Below, piece after piece: positions 25,228 through 34,945 of a DNA stretch of 64,000 nt. The number at the start of each line of letters is the position of its first letter. Position 1 is the stretch's first letter. The notes under the pieces were generated by a model. That model saw only the letters and a program-made list of their open reading frames with translations. It searched no databases and was not told where the DNA came from. The stretch is from Acidobacteriota bacterium (GTDB taxonomy: Bacteria; Acidobacteriota; Terriglobia; Terriglobales; Acidobacteriaceae). The stretch covers positions 45,571 through 109,570 of the forward strand of contig QIBA01000044.1 in the NCBI GenBank assembly GCA_003225175.1, written 5' to 3'. Made by a program: the position numbers and the translations under genes.

Positions 25228-25424
25228 TGAGACTCGTGTAAGGGGCACAACACGTGGTCGTGCCGGACGGACACAGTTTTCAGTGGGCTTGAGACCCGCG
25301 CATTTGCATTCGGCGGTTCATGATGCTGTACTCCGTCCAATTCCATCTCGGGGGAACGAGTAAGGGAAGCCTCAGAAATCGAGCGGCTACCCGCAATTTT
25401 AAAACAAAAGTCCTGCGAGCTGCT

Positions 25425-25446
25425 TAAAAATCGGCTTACGAAGCCG
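25425..25446 (-). terminator. Rho-independent terminator directly after the HMT/MTHFR gene
   Basis: On the minus strand CGGCTT-CGT-AAGCCG followed by ATTTTTAAG; stem at 25432-25446, T-run at 25426-25430, beginning at the stop codon. It separates the bifunctional gene from metH. Confidence 0.75.
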
Positions 25447-27321
25447 TTACCACTGCCCTGCGGCCTTTCTCCCATTTCCGCCCAAAGCCTCCAGCACATC
25501 CGCCGCGGAGGCATATCGTCCCAGCGGCGCGCTGATCTGCGCTCCCTGCACCTCTCCCCGCACTGCCACCAACATCTCGCGAGCTACAGCGACTCCCTCC
25601 GCTCGCGCTGCTTCCGAATTAGAAGCCGAGGCCATGCGGGTGAGGATTGAATCTGGGACCGACACCCTTAGTTCGTTCTTCATGAACTCCGCGTTGCGGA
25701 TGCTTACCAGCGGCCAAATGCCGGCAAGCACAGGTATACGGACATGTTCGATGCGGCGCAAAAATGTCTCAAGTAACTTCAGATCAAACACGGGCTGCGT
25801 AACCGCATACTCAGCGCCCGCTTCCACCTTGTATTCGAAGCGCCGAATCTCTTCGTCGATGTTGGGTGCTCCTGGGTTCGCGCCCACTCCAATCACGAAG
25901 GCAGTAGCATTCCCCATCGGGTTCTCGCCAACATCCAACCCCCGGTTCAAATTGCGGACAATGTTTACCAAACCAATCGCATCCACATCGAAAACCGCCG
26001 TCGCGTCGGGATAGTTGCCCATCTTGGGCGGGTCGCCGGTGATGCAGATCAAGTTTCTAATGCCGATTGCGTAACCGCCAAGCAGATCTGACTGAATGCC
26101 GAGCACATTGCGATCTCGACAGCTGTAGTGCAGCACGGTCTCGATCCCAACCTGCTGCTGGATGAGCAAACAGAGAGCCTGATTACTCATGCGCGCTGAT
26201 GCCCTGGGACTATCTGGGATATTGATCGCGTCGATGCCTACCGACTTGAGGTAGCGCGCGCCCTCTATCTCCTTGAACGGATTCACCCCTTTGGGGGGAA
26301 CGATCTCGACCAAGGTCACGAATTCTCGCGCCTTCAGCTTCTCGCCGACTCGCGAGCGGTTCTGAATCGGAACTGGCTGAATCGCCGAAGGCGCCTTGCT
26401 GTCGGCTGACAGAGAGGCCGGTGGTCGCTTCGCGTTTGTTACGCGAATGGCCGACTTCATCACGCGAATGTGCTCGGGCGTAGTTCCGCAGCAGCCGCCG
26501 ACAAATCGAACACCAGCTGCGACAAACTTACGCGCATAACTCGCCATGTACTCCGGCGAGCATAAATAAATGTTGCGACCTTCGACGTTGCGCGGCATGC
26601 CTGCATTCGGCATCGCGGAGAGAGGAGCAGTGGTGACCTGACGAAGCCGCTCGATAGCATCAAGCATCGCGACTGGCCCAACGCTGCAATTGATTCCCAC
26701 AACATCGGCTCCCCAGTCGGTGAGCTTCGGGCCAAAAACTTCGGGGGTCGATCCATCGAGGCAGCTGCCGTCCTCGTCAATCGTTACCTGCGCGACTACG
26801 GGAGCGTCGGGATTAACATCGCGCGCCGCAACGATGGCTTGATGAAGTTCGTCAAGAGATCCGAAGGTTTCGAGGATAAGAAGGTCAACACCTCCCTCAA
26901 CCAAAGCTTCAATCTGCTGCCGGAAAGAGTCGCGTGCTTCCTCCCGGGCGATTTTTCCCAGAGGCTCGATACGTACTCCCAAAGGCCCCACTGCCCCTGC
27001 CACAAGGGACTGAAAACTCTTTGCTGCCTCCCGTGCGAGGCGGGCACCCGCCAGATTGATGTCGCGAACCTTATCTGCACAACCATGCCGCGCCAGCCGA
27101 AAGCTGTTGCCCCCAAAAGTATTCGTTTCTATGACTTCGGCTCCAGCGTGCAGGTAGTCCTGGTGGATGCCCAAGATCAGCTCCGGCTGGGAGAGATTAA
27201 GCTCGTCATAACAGCGGTTAATAAAGATCCCTCTGGAATAAAGAAGGGTGCCCATTGCGCCATCGCACAGAACCGGATGCGAAGAGAGAACCCCGACAAA
27301 AGCTGAATCAGATGAGCTCAT
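25447..27321 (-). CDS. Bifunctional homocysteine S-methyltransferase / methylenetetrahydrofolate reductase
   Basis: A 624-residue fusion. Residues 1-290 are a homocysteine S-methyltransferase barrel ([32 protein letters not shown], zinc cysteines in [15 protein letters not shown]). Residues 335-610 are a MetF-type flavoprotein barrel (TLVEIVPPKGVNP, NLICITGDPPKMGNYPDATAVFDVD, YAVTQPVFDLKLLETFLRRI, PVLAGIWPL). The architecture equals Bacillus YitJ-type proteins. The reductase half makes methyltetrahydrofolate for MetH just downstream; the methyltransferase half may use S-methylmethionine or another donor. It has its own terminator, so metH is probably expressed separately. Confidence 0.93.
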   Translation of the reverse strand: MSSSDSAFVGVLSSHPVLCDGAMGTLLYSRGIFINRCYDELNLSQPELILGIHQDYLHAGAEVIETNTFGGNSFRLARHGCADKVRDINLAGARLAREAAKSFQSLVAGAVGPLGVRIEPLGKIAREEARDSFRQQIEALVEGGVDLLILETFGSLDELHQAIVAARDVNPDAPVVAQVTIDEDGSCLDGSTPEVFGPKLTDWGADVVGINCSVGPVAMLDAIERLRQVTTAPLSAMPNAGMPRNVEGRNIYLCSPEYMASYARKFVAAGVRFVGGCCGTTPEHIRVMKSAIRVTNAKRPPASLSADSKAPSAIQPVPIQNRSRVGEKLKAREFVTLVEIVPPKGVNPFKEIEGARYLKSVGIDAINIPDSPRASARMSNQALCLLIQQQVGIETVLHYSCRDRNVLGIQSDLLGGYAIGIRNLICITGDPPKMGNYPDATAVFDVDAIGLVNIVRNLNRGLDVGENPMGNATAFVIGVGANPGAPNIDEEIRRFEYKVEAGAEYAVTQPVFDLKLLETFLRRIEHVRIPVLAGIWPLVSIRNAEFMKNELRVSVPDSILTRMASASNSEAARAEGVAVAREMLVAVRGEVQGAQISAPLGRYASAADVLEALGGNGRKAAGQW

Positions 27322-27512
27322 AGAAGCAGGCAGATTCCTTCCATATTACCTGAGTAGTTTCGCCCAACTCGGAGCACCGTGAATGAACAGAAAACTGCCC
27401 TAAAGTAACTTACTCAATGCTCGCTAAGGTATTCGTTCGTTGACGAGCATCTCTGGCCAGGAACATACTTTTCCACAGACTCACGTCTACATCTTCTGTG
27501 TTCTTGGAGTTT

Positions 27513-30500
27513 ATGCGTAAGCCCGGCCCTAAATCCCTGCTTGTCGTGTGCTTTCTGGTCTTGCAATCCCTTATTCCACTCCACTCCCCAGCCCAGGGCG
27601 CAAGGGTCCGACCCGGAACCCAGGCTGCTGGAAACAAATTGGCGGAGTCCGACTCGAGCGAGGGGGAAACCCAAGACGCAGACGCCGACGATCCGAGAGG
27701 CCGAGAAGAGTGGTTCCGCAGCGGACGCCACGCAGCCGGAGAGCGCGCATCGGACTTGCTCCATCGAGCCTATGTCCAAAAGCGGCAAATGACGCTCAGC
27801 TCCCAAGGTATGACGCAACAATCCATACAAAGCGTCTCCAATCCCGGACAGAGCACCGCGAGCGGATTTGCCTTTTCTGGCAGCACATATCTCCCAAATG
27901 TTGCCTGGTCCAACTTAGGCCCCGCTCCCATCGGCTCAGATTCGAGCCAAGATTATGGAAAGGTGGTAGGGAGAGTCACATCAGTTGCCGTCGACCAGGG
28001 CGACATTAGCGGAAATACGGTGTACATCGGTGCGGCATTTGGCGGTGTGTGGAAGTCAAGAAACGCGGCAGCGGCCGATCCTACGACGGTGCAATGGAAA
28101 CCACTGATCGATGATCAGCCCAGTCTGGCTGTAGGTGCTGTAACGGTTCAGCCGGGGACCACAGGGAACAACGCCGTCGTGATCGTGGGAACAGGAGAGC
28201 CTAACAGTTCAGGCGACTCCTATTATGGGATGGGAATACTGCGCTCCACCGACGGTGGACAGACTTGGGCTCCGATCATTAGGACCGCCGATGCGGGTGC
28301 GAAAACCTTCGCGGGATTGGGCACCAGCAAGTTTGCTTGGAGCACAGCGAATCCAAACCTGGTCGTCGTGGGAATGGGATCGACCAATGGAAAGCGCTAC
28401 GGATCGGACTCTGTAGGTGGGCGGGGAATCTACTACTCGCAGGATGCCGGACAGACTTGGCATTACGCAACGGTACAAGATCCGGGCGCCGTTACGCTGA
28501 CCGAAGGGACTGTTACCGACGTCGCATACAATCCCGGAACGGGAAGGTTTTACGCTTTCTATCGCTACCATGGATTTTACGAGAGCGCTGACGGAATCAC
28601 GTGGAGCCGTTCGGCGTTCCAGCCACAAAGCGCTGCGAGTCCCAATCTGACGGTTACGAATTGCCCTACGAGCCAGCCGAACCCGAATCCAACGGGCAAT
28701 TGCCCTCTCTATCGTGGTCACATCTCCATCCAGCCCACGACCCTTGAGATGTACGTGATCTATGTAAACGACAACGACATTCATCAGGGCTTATTTGTCA
28801 CGAGCAACGGAGCAACGACGGTTTGGCGAGAAATTACGAGCAAGAGCACAGCAGGGCTTGTGGACACGAGCTCAAGTAATCAAATCGTACAAGGCGATTA
28901 CAACTTGTGGATGGCAGCGATAGCGACCTCGCAAGGCACTGACTTGTTGATTGGCACTCGAAATATCTATAAGTGCTCTTTGACAGGAACTCCCGCCGAC
29001 TGCAGCACAACGTGGAAGAACCTCACACATGTCTACGATTGCAATCCCATCGCACAGCCTTCTCACGTGCATCCTGATCAGCACGGATTCGATTTCAATC
29101 TTACGAGCCCACACCAGATGTATTTCGTTAACGATGGTGGCGTTTATCGTTCGTTGAATGGCGCCAACGGCGACGGAAGCTGCAATGCGCAACAGGTCTT
29201 TGACAATCTGGACGCCAACATCGGTTCCTTGTCAGAGATGGTTTCGTTCTCTCAACATCCAACGAATCCGAATGTTTTGCTTGGGGGATTACAGGACAAT
29301 GGTACGCCAGCTCTGTTGGGCAGCGGCGCGCAGTTATGGCAGACAGTCAATGGGGGGGACGGTGGCTTCAACGAAATTGACCCCAACAATCCAGACGGAA
29401 TCTGGTACGCGACAAACACAGGAGTCTCAATCCAACAGTGTGATGCGACCAACAAGCAAGCAGCCCCCAATGGCCCAGGCATCCCCAACGCCGAAGCCTG
29501 CAACCCAGGCGCCTTCGGCGCTGCTCCATACCCGGCTCAAGGTCCTAATATCGGAACACAGCATGTCGCGAACGACCCCGCCGAATTCTATATGCCGTTC
29601 ATATTGGATCCGGCGAACACAGCAAATCTGATCCTCGGAACTTGTCGCTTGTGGCGCGGACCGGGAGTGGGTGGCAATTCCTGGCTAGATTCTACTGGCG
29701 CGGCGAACAAAGACGTCAGCCCAATGTTCGACAGCACGAAGACGACCTGTATTAGCGGGACAACCAAAGTTCGAGCAATCGCCGCGGGCGGTCCTGCACC
29801 GAACGGGATCTCGCAAGTTCTCTACGTGGGACTGGAAGGCACTGGCACGGTTAGCGCCAGCGGGGGCCTCCTCGGCCACGTGTTCGTGAATACGCAGGCC
29901 GATGTGAACACGGGAACCCATGGGGCTGCAAACGGCTGGACTGATATCACTTCAAACATTGCGGCAGTTTTGACGACATCAGGAGTAACCTACGGACCTT
30001 ACCCAATATCGTCTATAGAGGTTGACCATCACGACACGACCGGCAAGACTGCCTATGTCACGGTCGAGGGTTTTGGAGTACCCCACATATTCAAAACCAC
30101 AACTGCGGGTTCATCGTGGAGCGATATCACCAACAACCTGCCGGACGCTCCGGTAGATTCCATCGCGGTAGACCCTGATGATCCAAATGTGCTTTATGTA
30201 GGCAGCGACATTGGAGCGTTCATAAGCTTGAACGCGGGCTCCTCATGGGAGATTCTCGGCATCGGCCTGCCTAATGTCCCAGTGACAAAGATCCGGGTTT
30301 TCGGCAGCAACACCGTCCAACCCAAGCTACTTCGCGTTTCCACGTACGGCCGAGGTGTATGGCAGTTCGCTCTTCCTCTTCCGCCAGCGGTCGATCTCTC
30401 GCCAAACCCGGTCGCATTCGGGAATCGGTTAGTAAAGACGACCTCTGCCGAGATTGTAACCGTCACGAACAATTCGGGTTCAGCGATAACAATTGCGAGT

Positions 30501-31565
30501 GTTGCCCTCGGAACTCCCGGCGGGACTGACTTCGCTGTGAGTAACAACGGCTGTCCGACGACTCCGGCAACACTGGCCAATTTAGCCGCGTGTCAGATTC
30601 AGGTCAGCTTCACGCCACAGAGCACAACATCCGAAAGCAATACCATCGTGATCACCGACTCCGCTGCCGGCAGCCCTCGAGCGATACCCCTAAGTGGCAC
30701 TGGCATCGTTTCGGCCCTTTCCCTTTCCACATCGGCGCTCACGTTCACCGGCTCCGTTCAGAACGCTACTTCGGCTCAAATCGTAACTGTGAACAACACA
30801 GCAACATCTAACGCAACCATTACGGGACTGAGTATTACAGCACCGTTTACGCAGAGTGGTGGAACCTGCAGCGCAGGAGCTTCGCTCGGTGTTAATGGAA
30901 GCTGCACCATTCAGATTATCTTTATGGCCACTAGCGCGGGACAAGCTAACGGAACACTTACCCTGACCGACCTCAACGGCGTGGCACAGATCGTGAATTT
31001 GATTGGAACGGCATCCGATTTCGCCATCGCTGTCGGTACTGGCGGGAGATCGCAAACAGTGAACGCTAGTCAATCCGCTACATACAACTTCAATGCGTCG
31101 GCAGTAGACGGCTTCAACGGCACAGTGACTTTTGCCTGCACCAGCGGATTGCCCACGGCGGCCAACTGCACCTTCTCCCCATCGACATCGGTTGCCGTGA
31201 GCACTACAACCGCGGTCACGCTAACCATCTCCACAATGGCGCGTTCCAGCTCTCAGCCAACTCCAATATCCGGCTTCCTGAGTTCGCCTCCGCGCGGGGG
31301 CAACAAGCCTGCAAAACTGATGATCGTGCTTGGACTTCTCACAACCTTGGTGTTGGCTTTGCGTGGGACGAAAGGAAGGACTAGGAACCTCGCGATCGTC
31401 AGCGTAGTCGGTGGAATTATGTTGCTTCCGGGGTGTGGAGGCGGCGCGTGGACCAGCATCCCACCACCGGTAACGGGAACACCAGCAGGCACTTACGCAG
31501 TGACGGTTACCGCCACATCAGGCAACCGCAGCATCCCCACCACTCTGACGCTGAAGGTGAATTGA
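27513..31565 (+). CDS. Large secreted BNR/sortilin-like repeat protein with choice-of-anchor-D domains
   Basis: A 1350-residue exported protein. Signal peptide at about 1-28 (SLLVVCFLVLQSLIPLHS). Residues about 130-960 hold WD/BNR-type propeller repeats with Asp-box-like stretches (GILRSTDGGQTWAPI, GIYYSQDAGQTWHYA, HIFKTTTAGSSWSDI, GAFISLNAGSSWEIL). Residues about 970-1190 are two choice-of-anchor-D (ASH/HYDIN-like) Ig domains (PNPVAFGNRLVKTTSAEIVTV, CQIQVSFTPQSTTSESNTI, GSCTIQIIFMATSAGQANGTL). Near the C-terminus is an odd arrangement: a hydrophobic helix (LMIVLGLLTTLVLAL), RGTKGR, then a second one ending in MLLPGCGGG, followed by GTYAVTVTATSG. GGAG four bases upstream of ATG 27513 decides the start. 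Likely surface-bound or adhesive; no enzyme motif seen. Confidence 0.8.
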   Translation: MRKPGPKSLLVVCFLVLQSLIPLHSPAQGARVRPGTQAAGNKLAESDSSEGETQDADADDPRGREEWFRSGRHAAGERASDLLHRAYVQKRQMTLSSQGMTQQSIQSVSNPGQSTASGFAFSGSTYLPNVAWSNLGPAPIGSDSSQDYGKVVGRVTSVAVDQGDISGNTVYIGAAFGGVWKSRNAAAADPTTVQWKPLIDDQPSLAVGAVTVQPGTTGNNAVVIVGTGEPNSSGDSYYGMGILRSTDGGQTWAPIIRTADAGAKTFAGLGTSKFAWSTANPNLVVVGMGSTNGKRYGSDSVGGRGIYYSQDAGQTWHYATVQDPGAVTLTEGTVTDVAYNPGTGRFYAFYRYHGFYESADGITWSRSAFQPQSAASPNLTVTNCPTSQPNPNPTGNCPLYRGHISIQPTTLEMYVIYVNDNDIHQGLFVTSNGATTVWREITSKSTAGLVDTSSSNQIVQGDYNLWMAAIATSQGTDLLIGTRNIYKCSLTGTPADCSTTWKNLTHVYDCNPIAQPSHVHPDQHGFDFNLTSPHQMYFVNDGGVYRSLNGANGDGSCNAQQVFDNLDANIGSLSEMVSFSQHPTNPNVLLGGLQDNGTPALLGSGAQLWQTVNGGDGGFNEIDPNNPDGIWYATNTGVSIQQCDATNKQAAPNGPGIPNAEACNPGAFGAAPYPAQGPNIGTQHVANDPAEFYMPFILDPANTANLILGTCRLWRGPGVGGNSWLDSTGAANKDVSPMFDSTKTTCISGTTKVRAIAAGGPAPNGISQVLYVGLEGTGTVSASGGLLGHVFVNTQADVNTGTHGAANGWTDITSNIAAVLTTSGVTYGPYPISSIEVDHHDTTGKTAYVTVEGFGVPHIFKTTTAGSSWSDITNNLPDAPVDSIAVDPDDPNVLYVGSDIGAFISLNAGSSWEILGIGLPNVPVTKIRVFGSNTVQPKLLRVSTYGRGVWQFALPLPPAVDLSPNPVAFGNRLVKTTSAEIVTVTNNSGSAITIASVALGTPGGTDFAVSNNGCPTTPATLANLAACQIQVSFTPQSTTSESNTIVITDSAAGSPRAIPLSGTGIVSALSLSTSALTFTGSVQNATSAQIVTVNNTATSNATITGLSITAPFTQSGGTCSAGASLGVNGSCTIQIIFMATSAGQANGTLTLTDLNGVAQIVNLIGTASDFAIAVGTGGRSQTVNASQSATYNFNASAVDGFNGTVTFACTSGLPTAANCTFSPSTSVAVSTTTAVTLTISTMARSSSQPTPISGFLSSPPRGGNKPAKLMIVLGLLTTLVLALRGTKGRTRNLAIVSVVGGIMLLPGCGGGAWTSIPPPVTGTPAGTYAVTVTATSGNRSIPTTLTLKVN

Positions 31566-32050
31566 GACAAGCACCCTGAAGCGAGGAAGTACAAGTTCGA
31601 GCCGGCACCGGTGCAAGCAGCAGCCAAAGGAATCACCAAAGCCTGGGGAGCTTTGATGTTCTTAGCGTGTTTATCTACGGCGAACGAACTACGTTCACTG
31701 CTACCACGAGGAGGTACTGAATGCAAGAAATCCTGGATCGCGAATCAGACTCTGTGCCGCGCAGCTCAAGTCAGGAATATCAGAATGGAATCGAGCAATG
31801 GATGAAAACTCGGCAATTCACTGCTAATTCACTCTTATTCACTGTTCTGAGACGAACGATGGAAAGTTACTTATCTTCTAAGGGATTGGCAGCGTTGGGA
31901 GTTGCCCGATATTATCCGTCGCTAAGAAGCAACAGTGTCGAAGAAATTCACTGTTAAATTCCCTGTTCTGATTGCCGCCGCGTAGTCTTGTCGCATTAGC
32001 GGTCGGTTGTCTTCCGCGAAAGGGGATCTACAACTTGGTCAGTGTGGCGA
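31566..32050. other. Intergenic region with short ATTCACT repeats
   Basis: Four ATTCACT copies occur at 31816, 31827, 31837 and 31945, the last followed by GTTAAATTCCCTGTTCTG. A 78-codon frame at 31721-31957 has a strong GGAGG seven bases before its ATG, but the protein (MQEILDRESDSVPRSS...) crosses the repeats and shows no family pattern, so it is left uncalled (chance about one in four of being real). Confidence 0.4.
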
Positions 32051-33445
32051 TCAGGATTGCAGAAACCCAGCATCGATTGCAACCGTCTGGCCAGCAGAGC
32101 TCGGAAACGCTGTCCTGGGAGAACTCGATTGGTAATCTTTCGGCGGTAGCGAAGCTACGCGCCCAAAGTGAACTTCAGAAGTCACCGCCGGCATATAACA
32201 ATATTCAGGGATAATTCTCTGAATTTGAGCGCGCAACCGGTCATCATTAACTGTGTACAACAACGCTTGAAGAGTCTCTAACTGAGACTTCAGTTCAGGC
32301 CAACTCGGAACAATTCCTGAAAGGCGTTTGATCCTGTCGCACGAGGTCGAGAGTACTTGCTCATATTCGTAGAAAAGCTCCTCGTGCAACTTCTCTCCAG
32401 GTCGTAAACCCGTTAACTTGATCCCCGGATGCCTTAGGGTTTGAAGTCCGCCGAACCGGCGAAGCAGGGTGTCTGCCAAGTCACCAATGCGAATCGGCTC
32501 GCCCATCTCTAGCACAAGAATTTCACCACACTTTCCGATCGCCGCAGCCTGCAGCAACAACGATACGGCTTCACCAACTGTTATAAAGAGGCGTGTGGCT
32601 TCAGAGTCGGTAACTGTCAGTGGTTTATTCTCCTCGATCTGCTTCAGAAACAGTGGCACCACGCTACCGTGAGAGCCGAAAACGTTTCCAAAGCGAACCG
32701 ACAGGCATCGCATGCCTCGATCGACCGCAAGGATTAATTCTCCCAAACGTTTGGTGCATCCCATGACACTTGTAGGATTTACCGCTTTATCGCTGGAGAT
32801 CAGCACAAAGGCTTCGCAACTAGCAGCCTCGCAGATATCAAGGAATCGAATCAATCCAAATACGTTGTTTTCCAGCGCAGCTCGCGGATTCTCTTCCATG
32901 ATGGGTACGTGCTTGTATCCCGCCGCGTGGAAGACGATTTGTGCGCGATGGATGTCAAAAATGTTCTTTACCGGATCAGAATGTGTGAAATCCTCAACAC
33001 AATAAACGATTGCAGCATCGCGATAATTTTCACGAAGTTGCGTCTGCAAGTAAAAGAGACCGGTTTCACTGTGATCGATGCATACGAGCTTTGCCGGCTG
33101 GCATTCCAAAATCTGGCGACAAAGCTCAGAACCGATTGATCCTGCTGCTCCCGTGACGAGAACTATCTTGCCGGCAAAAATATGACGTACCGAATTCAAG
33201 TCAATTTGAAAATGTTCCCGGCCAAGCAAATCATTCCAGTCAATGGCAGTCAACTCGCCCAATGGGGCCTTCGAACACTGAACCATTCGATTTGGTAAAT
33301 GCTTTCGCCTGTCTTGGCGCGATTCCCTAGCTTCCGCACTGAGCGCCTTTCGCTGTGCTTTTCGCAAGCTCGAAGACTTTGACCTACTCCGTTTCGCGCT
33401 CATCAGAAGGGCTTCAGCATTTCCCCAGGCAAATTTGGGACTCAT
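32051..33445 (-). CDS. CapD/FlaA1-type nucleotide-sugar 4,6-dehydratase (soluble)
   Basis: A 464-residue extended SDR. After a basic N-terminal tail of about 60 residues comes DWNDLLGREHFQIDL, matching the RxxLLGR-x-x-ID segment that precedes the SDR domain in CapD/WbpM proteins. The Rossmann motif is VTGAAGSIGSELCRQI; the active site is SSDKAVNPTSVMGCTKR, with Met replacing the usual SDR Tyr as is normal in this family, and NVFGSHGSVVPLF follows. The four membrane helices of WbpM-like proteins are missing. It should convert a UDP-N-acetyl-hexosamine to a 4-keto-6-deoxy intermediate for surface glycans. It lies after the terminator of the main polysaccharide run, so it may be transcribed on its own. 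Confidence 0.85.
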   Translation of the reverse strand: MSPKFAWGNAEALLMSAKRSRSKSSSLRKAQRKALSAEARESRQDRRKHLPNRMVQCSKAPLGELTAIDWNDLLGREHFQIDLNSVRHIFAGKIVLVTGAAGSIGSELCRQILECQPAKLVCIDHSETGLFYLQTQLRENYRDAAIVYCVEDFTHSDPVKNIFDIHRAQIVFHAAGYKHVPIMEENPRAALENNVFGLIRFLDICEAASCEAFVLISSDKAVNPTSVMGCTKRLGELILAVDRGMRCLSVRFGNVFGSHGSVVPLFLKQIEENKPLTVTDSEATRLFITVGEAVSLLLQAAAIGKCGEILVLEMGEPIRIGDLADTLLRRFGGLQTLRHPGIKLTGLRPGEKLHEELFYEYEQVLSTSCDRIKRLSGIVPSWPELKSQLETLQALLYTVNDDRLRAQIQRIIPEYCYMPAVTSEVHFGRVASLPPKDYQSSSPRTAFPSSAGQTVAIDAGFLQS

Positions 33446-33512
33446 CGGCTCGATTTGACACCGGTTGGACAGCGAAGGGACGCAGTGTACGTGCTCGTTT
33501 GGTTCTTTGCAA

Positions 33513-33539
33513 CAAAAAAGCTGCGCTTTAAGCGCAGCT
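33513..33539 (-). terminator. Rho-independent terminator closing the polysaccharide operon
   Basis: On the minus strand AGCTGCGC-TTAAA-GCGCAGCT followed by a T6 run (stem 33519-33539, T-run 33514-33519). It is 20 bases after the HAD gene stop. Confidence 0.85.
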
Positions 33540-33559
33540 CCCGGATAGCACCAATGGTC

Positions 33560-34213
33560 TCACGCGAAGAGTTCCTCAAGCTGTGGCAATGACGTGGACG
33601 CAAAATTGGCAACAACTCGCTCCGCTCCTGCCTCGAGAAGCTCCTCGGCACGAGCATGATCGGCGATGCCCAGGCATTTCATACCGGCAGCCTTGGCAGC
33701 TAGAACGCCCGAGATCGCGTCTTCACAAACGAGTAGGTCTTTGCATGGGGATCCCAACCACTCTGCCGCCTTCCGGAAAATGTGCGGATCCGGCTTGCCG
33801 AATTGAACGTCGTCAGCCGTGACAATAGCCGCAAATTGATCGTGAATCTTGAGCTGACGGAGGATGTAATTGACCCGACTCTTGCTCCCGCAAGAGGCAA
33901 CGGCGAAAGCTATGCCCGCTCGTGAGAGCTCCTCGAGGAATTCTAGTGCTCCCTCTACTGGCTCGATCGAGAGCGCCTCTTCCCTGAAAAGCATCTCCTT
34001 GCGGTGACCGTATTCCTTGATCTGTACGTCCGGCAGATCGCCGAGAAAGTGGCGGAGAATGTCTTCCTTCTTGCGCCCGTCCAAAACGAAATCAACCTCG
34101 GCGTCTGAAACATCCAGCTCAAGAGCGTCAAAAAACTTCTTCCAAGCGCGTTTGTGGATCGGATGACTATTGATCAGTACTCCGTCCATATCAAAAATGA
34201 CGCCTTTAAGCAT
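33560..34213 (-). CDS. HAD-superfamily IA phosphatase/phosphomutase (beta-PGM-like)
   Basis: A 217-residue HAD protein. Motif I is VIFDMDGVL (Asp8 nucleophile, Asp10 acid/base), a helical cap follows, motif II is AVASCGSKS, motif III Lys is in QFGKPDPHIF, and motif IV is CEDAISGVLAAKAAG. The DGV start and cap type place it with beta-phosphoglucomutase-like enzymes; the substrate is probably a sugar phosphate. AGGAG eight bases upstream supports ATG 34213. The stop codon of the decayed nucleotidyltransferase would have overlapped this start, showing former translational coupling. It is not the GmhB type (HAD-IIIA) usually found in heptose pathways. Confidence 0.88.
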   Translation of the reverse strand: MLKGVIFDMDGVLINSHPIHKRAWKKFFDALELDVSDAEVDFVLDGRKKEDILRHFLGDLPDVQIKEYGHRKEMLFREEALSIEPVEGALEFLEELSRAGIAFAVASCGSKSRVNYILRQLKIHDQFAAIVTADDVQFGKPDPHIFRKAAEWLGSPCKDLLVCEDAISGVLAAKAAGMKCLGIADHARAEELLEAGAERVVANFASTSLPQLEELFA

Positions 34214-34945
34214 TCTGCTCCTGCACCGTTCTGACCTTCCGTTCTGGCCAGTCACGCTGCGCTGAACGGTAATTTTCCATGGTGCCAATTATCGATCACG
34301 TAATTTTCGATCTCATAGGCAGCGATCCTGCCAATCAGGCGAGGAAGAACATCGAATCCAATATGCGCTGGCTGATGTTCTGGGACGGCGCGTAGAAATT
34401 CCCGGCATGCCAGCAGAATGCCGGAAAATGCGACATTGCCAACCGGAATTTTGGGTTTGCGGTGAATTCTGTAATCCAGCCGCCCCTTGGGTCAACCTGC
34501 ACGATTCCGCATCTCGATGGATCCGGAACTTTATAGGCTCCGATTGTCGCCGCCTCCAATTCGGAATGCCGCTTCAGCATTTCGTCGAAATGGAAATCAG
34601 TCAGCACGTCCGCGTAGAAAACCCAGAAAGCTTCCTCGCTAAAAACTCAGAAACTGTTGGTTCGAATTGCTGCGCTTCCGAGCAAGACCGCTCATCGGAA
34701 ACCTGCACCCGAACCCCGGACTTATCGCTCCGCTCTAGAAATTCCCGGACCTGATCAGCATGAGAGTGGAGGTTGATCAATACTTCTTCAGTTCCGAACC
34801 GCCGACATTGCGACAACCAGATCTGCAGCATCGGCACACCCGCGATGGGCAGAAGGCACTTTGGGATAGCATCTGTCAGCGGACGCAGCTGTCTTCCATG
34901 ACCAGCAGCGAGCAGGAAGGCTTTGCGAGGACTGACCATCATCAC
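34206..34945 (-). pseudogene. Sugar-phosphate nucleotidyltransferase (HddC/RmlA-like), multiply broken
   Basis: The N-terminus is intact (KAFLLAAGHGRQLRPLTDAIPKCLLPI, the NTP-binding GxGxRLxPLT-type loop with Gln in place of Thr). The conserved remainder is scattered over frames. There is a frameshift after DER (near 34688), then LLGSAAIRTNSF, a TGA at 34647-34649, then VFSEEAFWVFYADVLTDFHF in the same frame. Another frameshift follows GWITEFTANPK (near 34450), then IPVGNVAFSGILLACREFL, ending in GRIAAYEIENYVID. A last shift near 34288 leads to IGTMENYRSAQRDWPERK and a stop at 34206-34208. At least four lesions mean no functional enzyme. It overlapped the kinase gene upstream and the HAD gene downstream. 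HddC adds GMP to heptose-1-phosphate. Confidence 0.85.

Noticed and set aside
25228..25424. Possible riboswitch in the metH leader
   Set aside because: I looked for cobalamin, SAM and SAH core sequences on the minus strand and found none.
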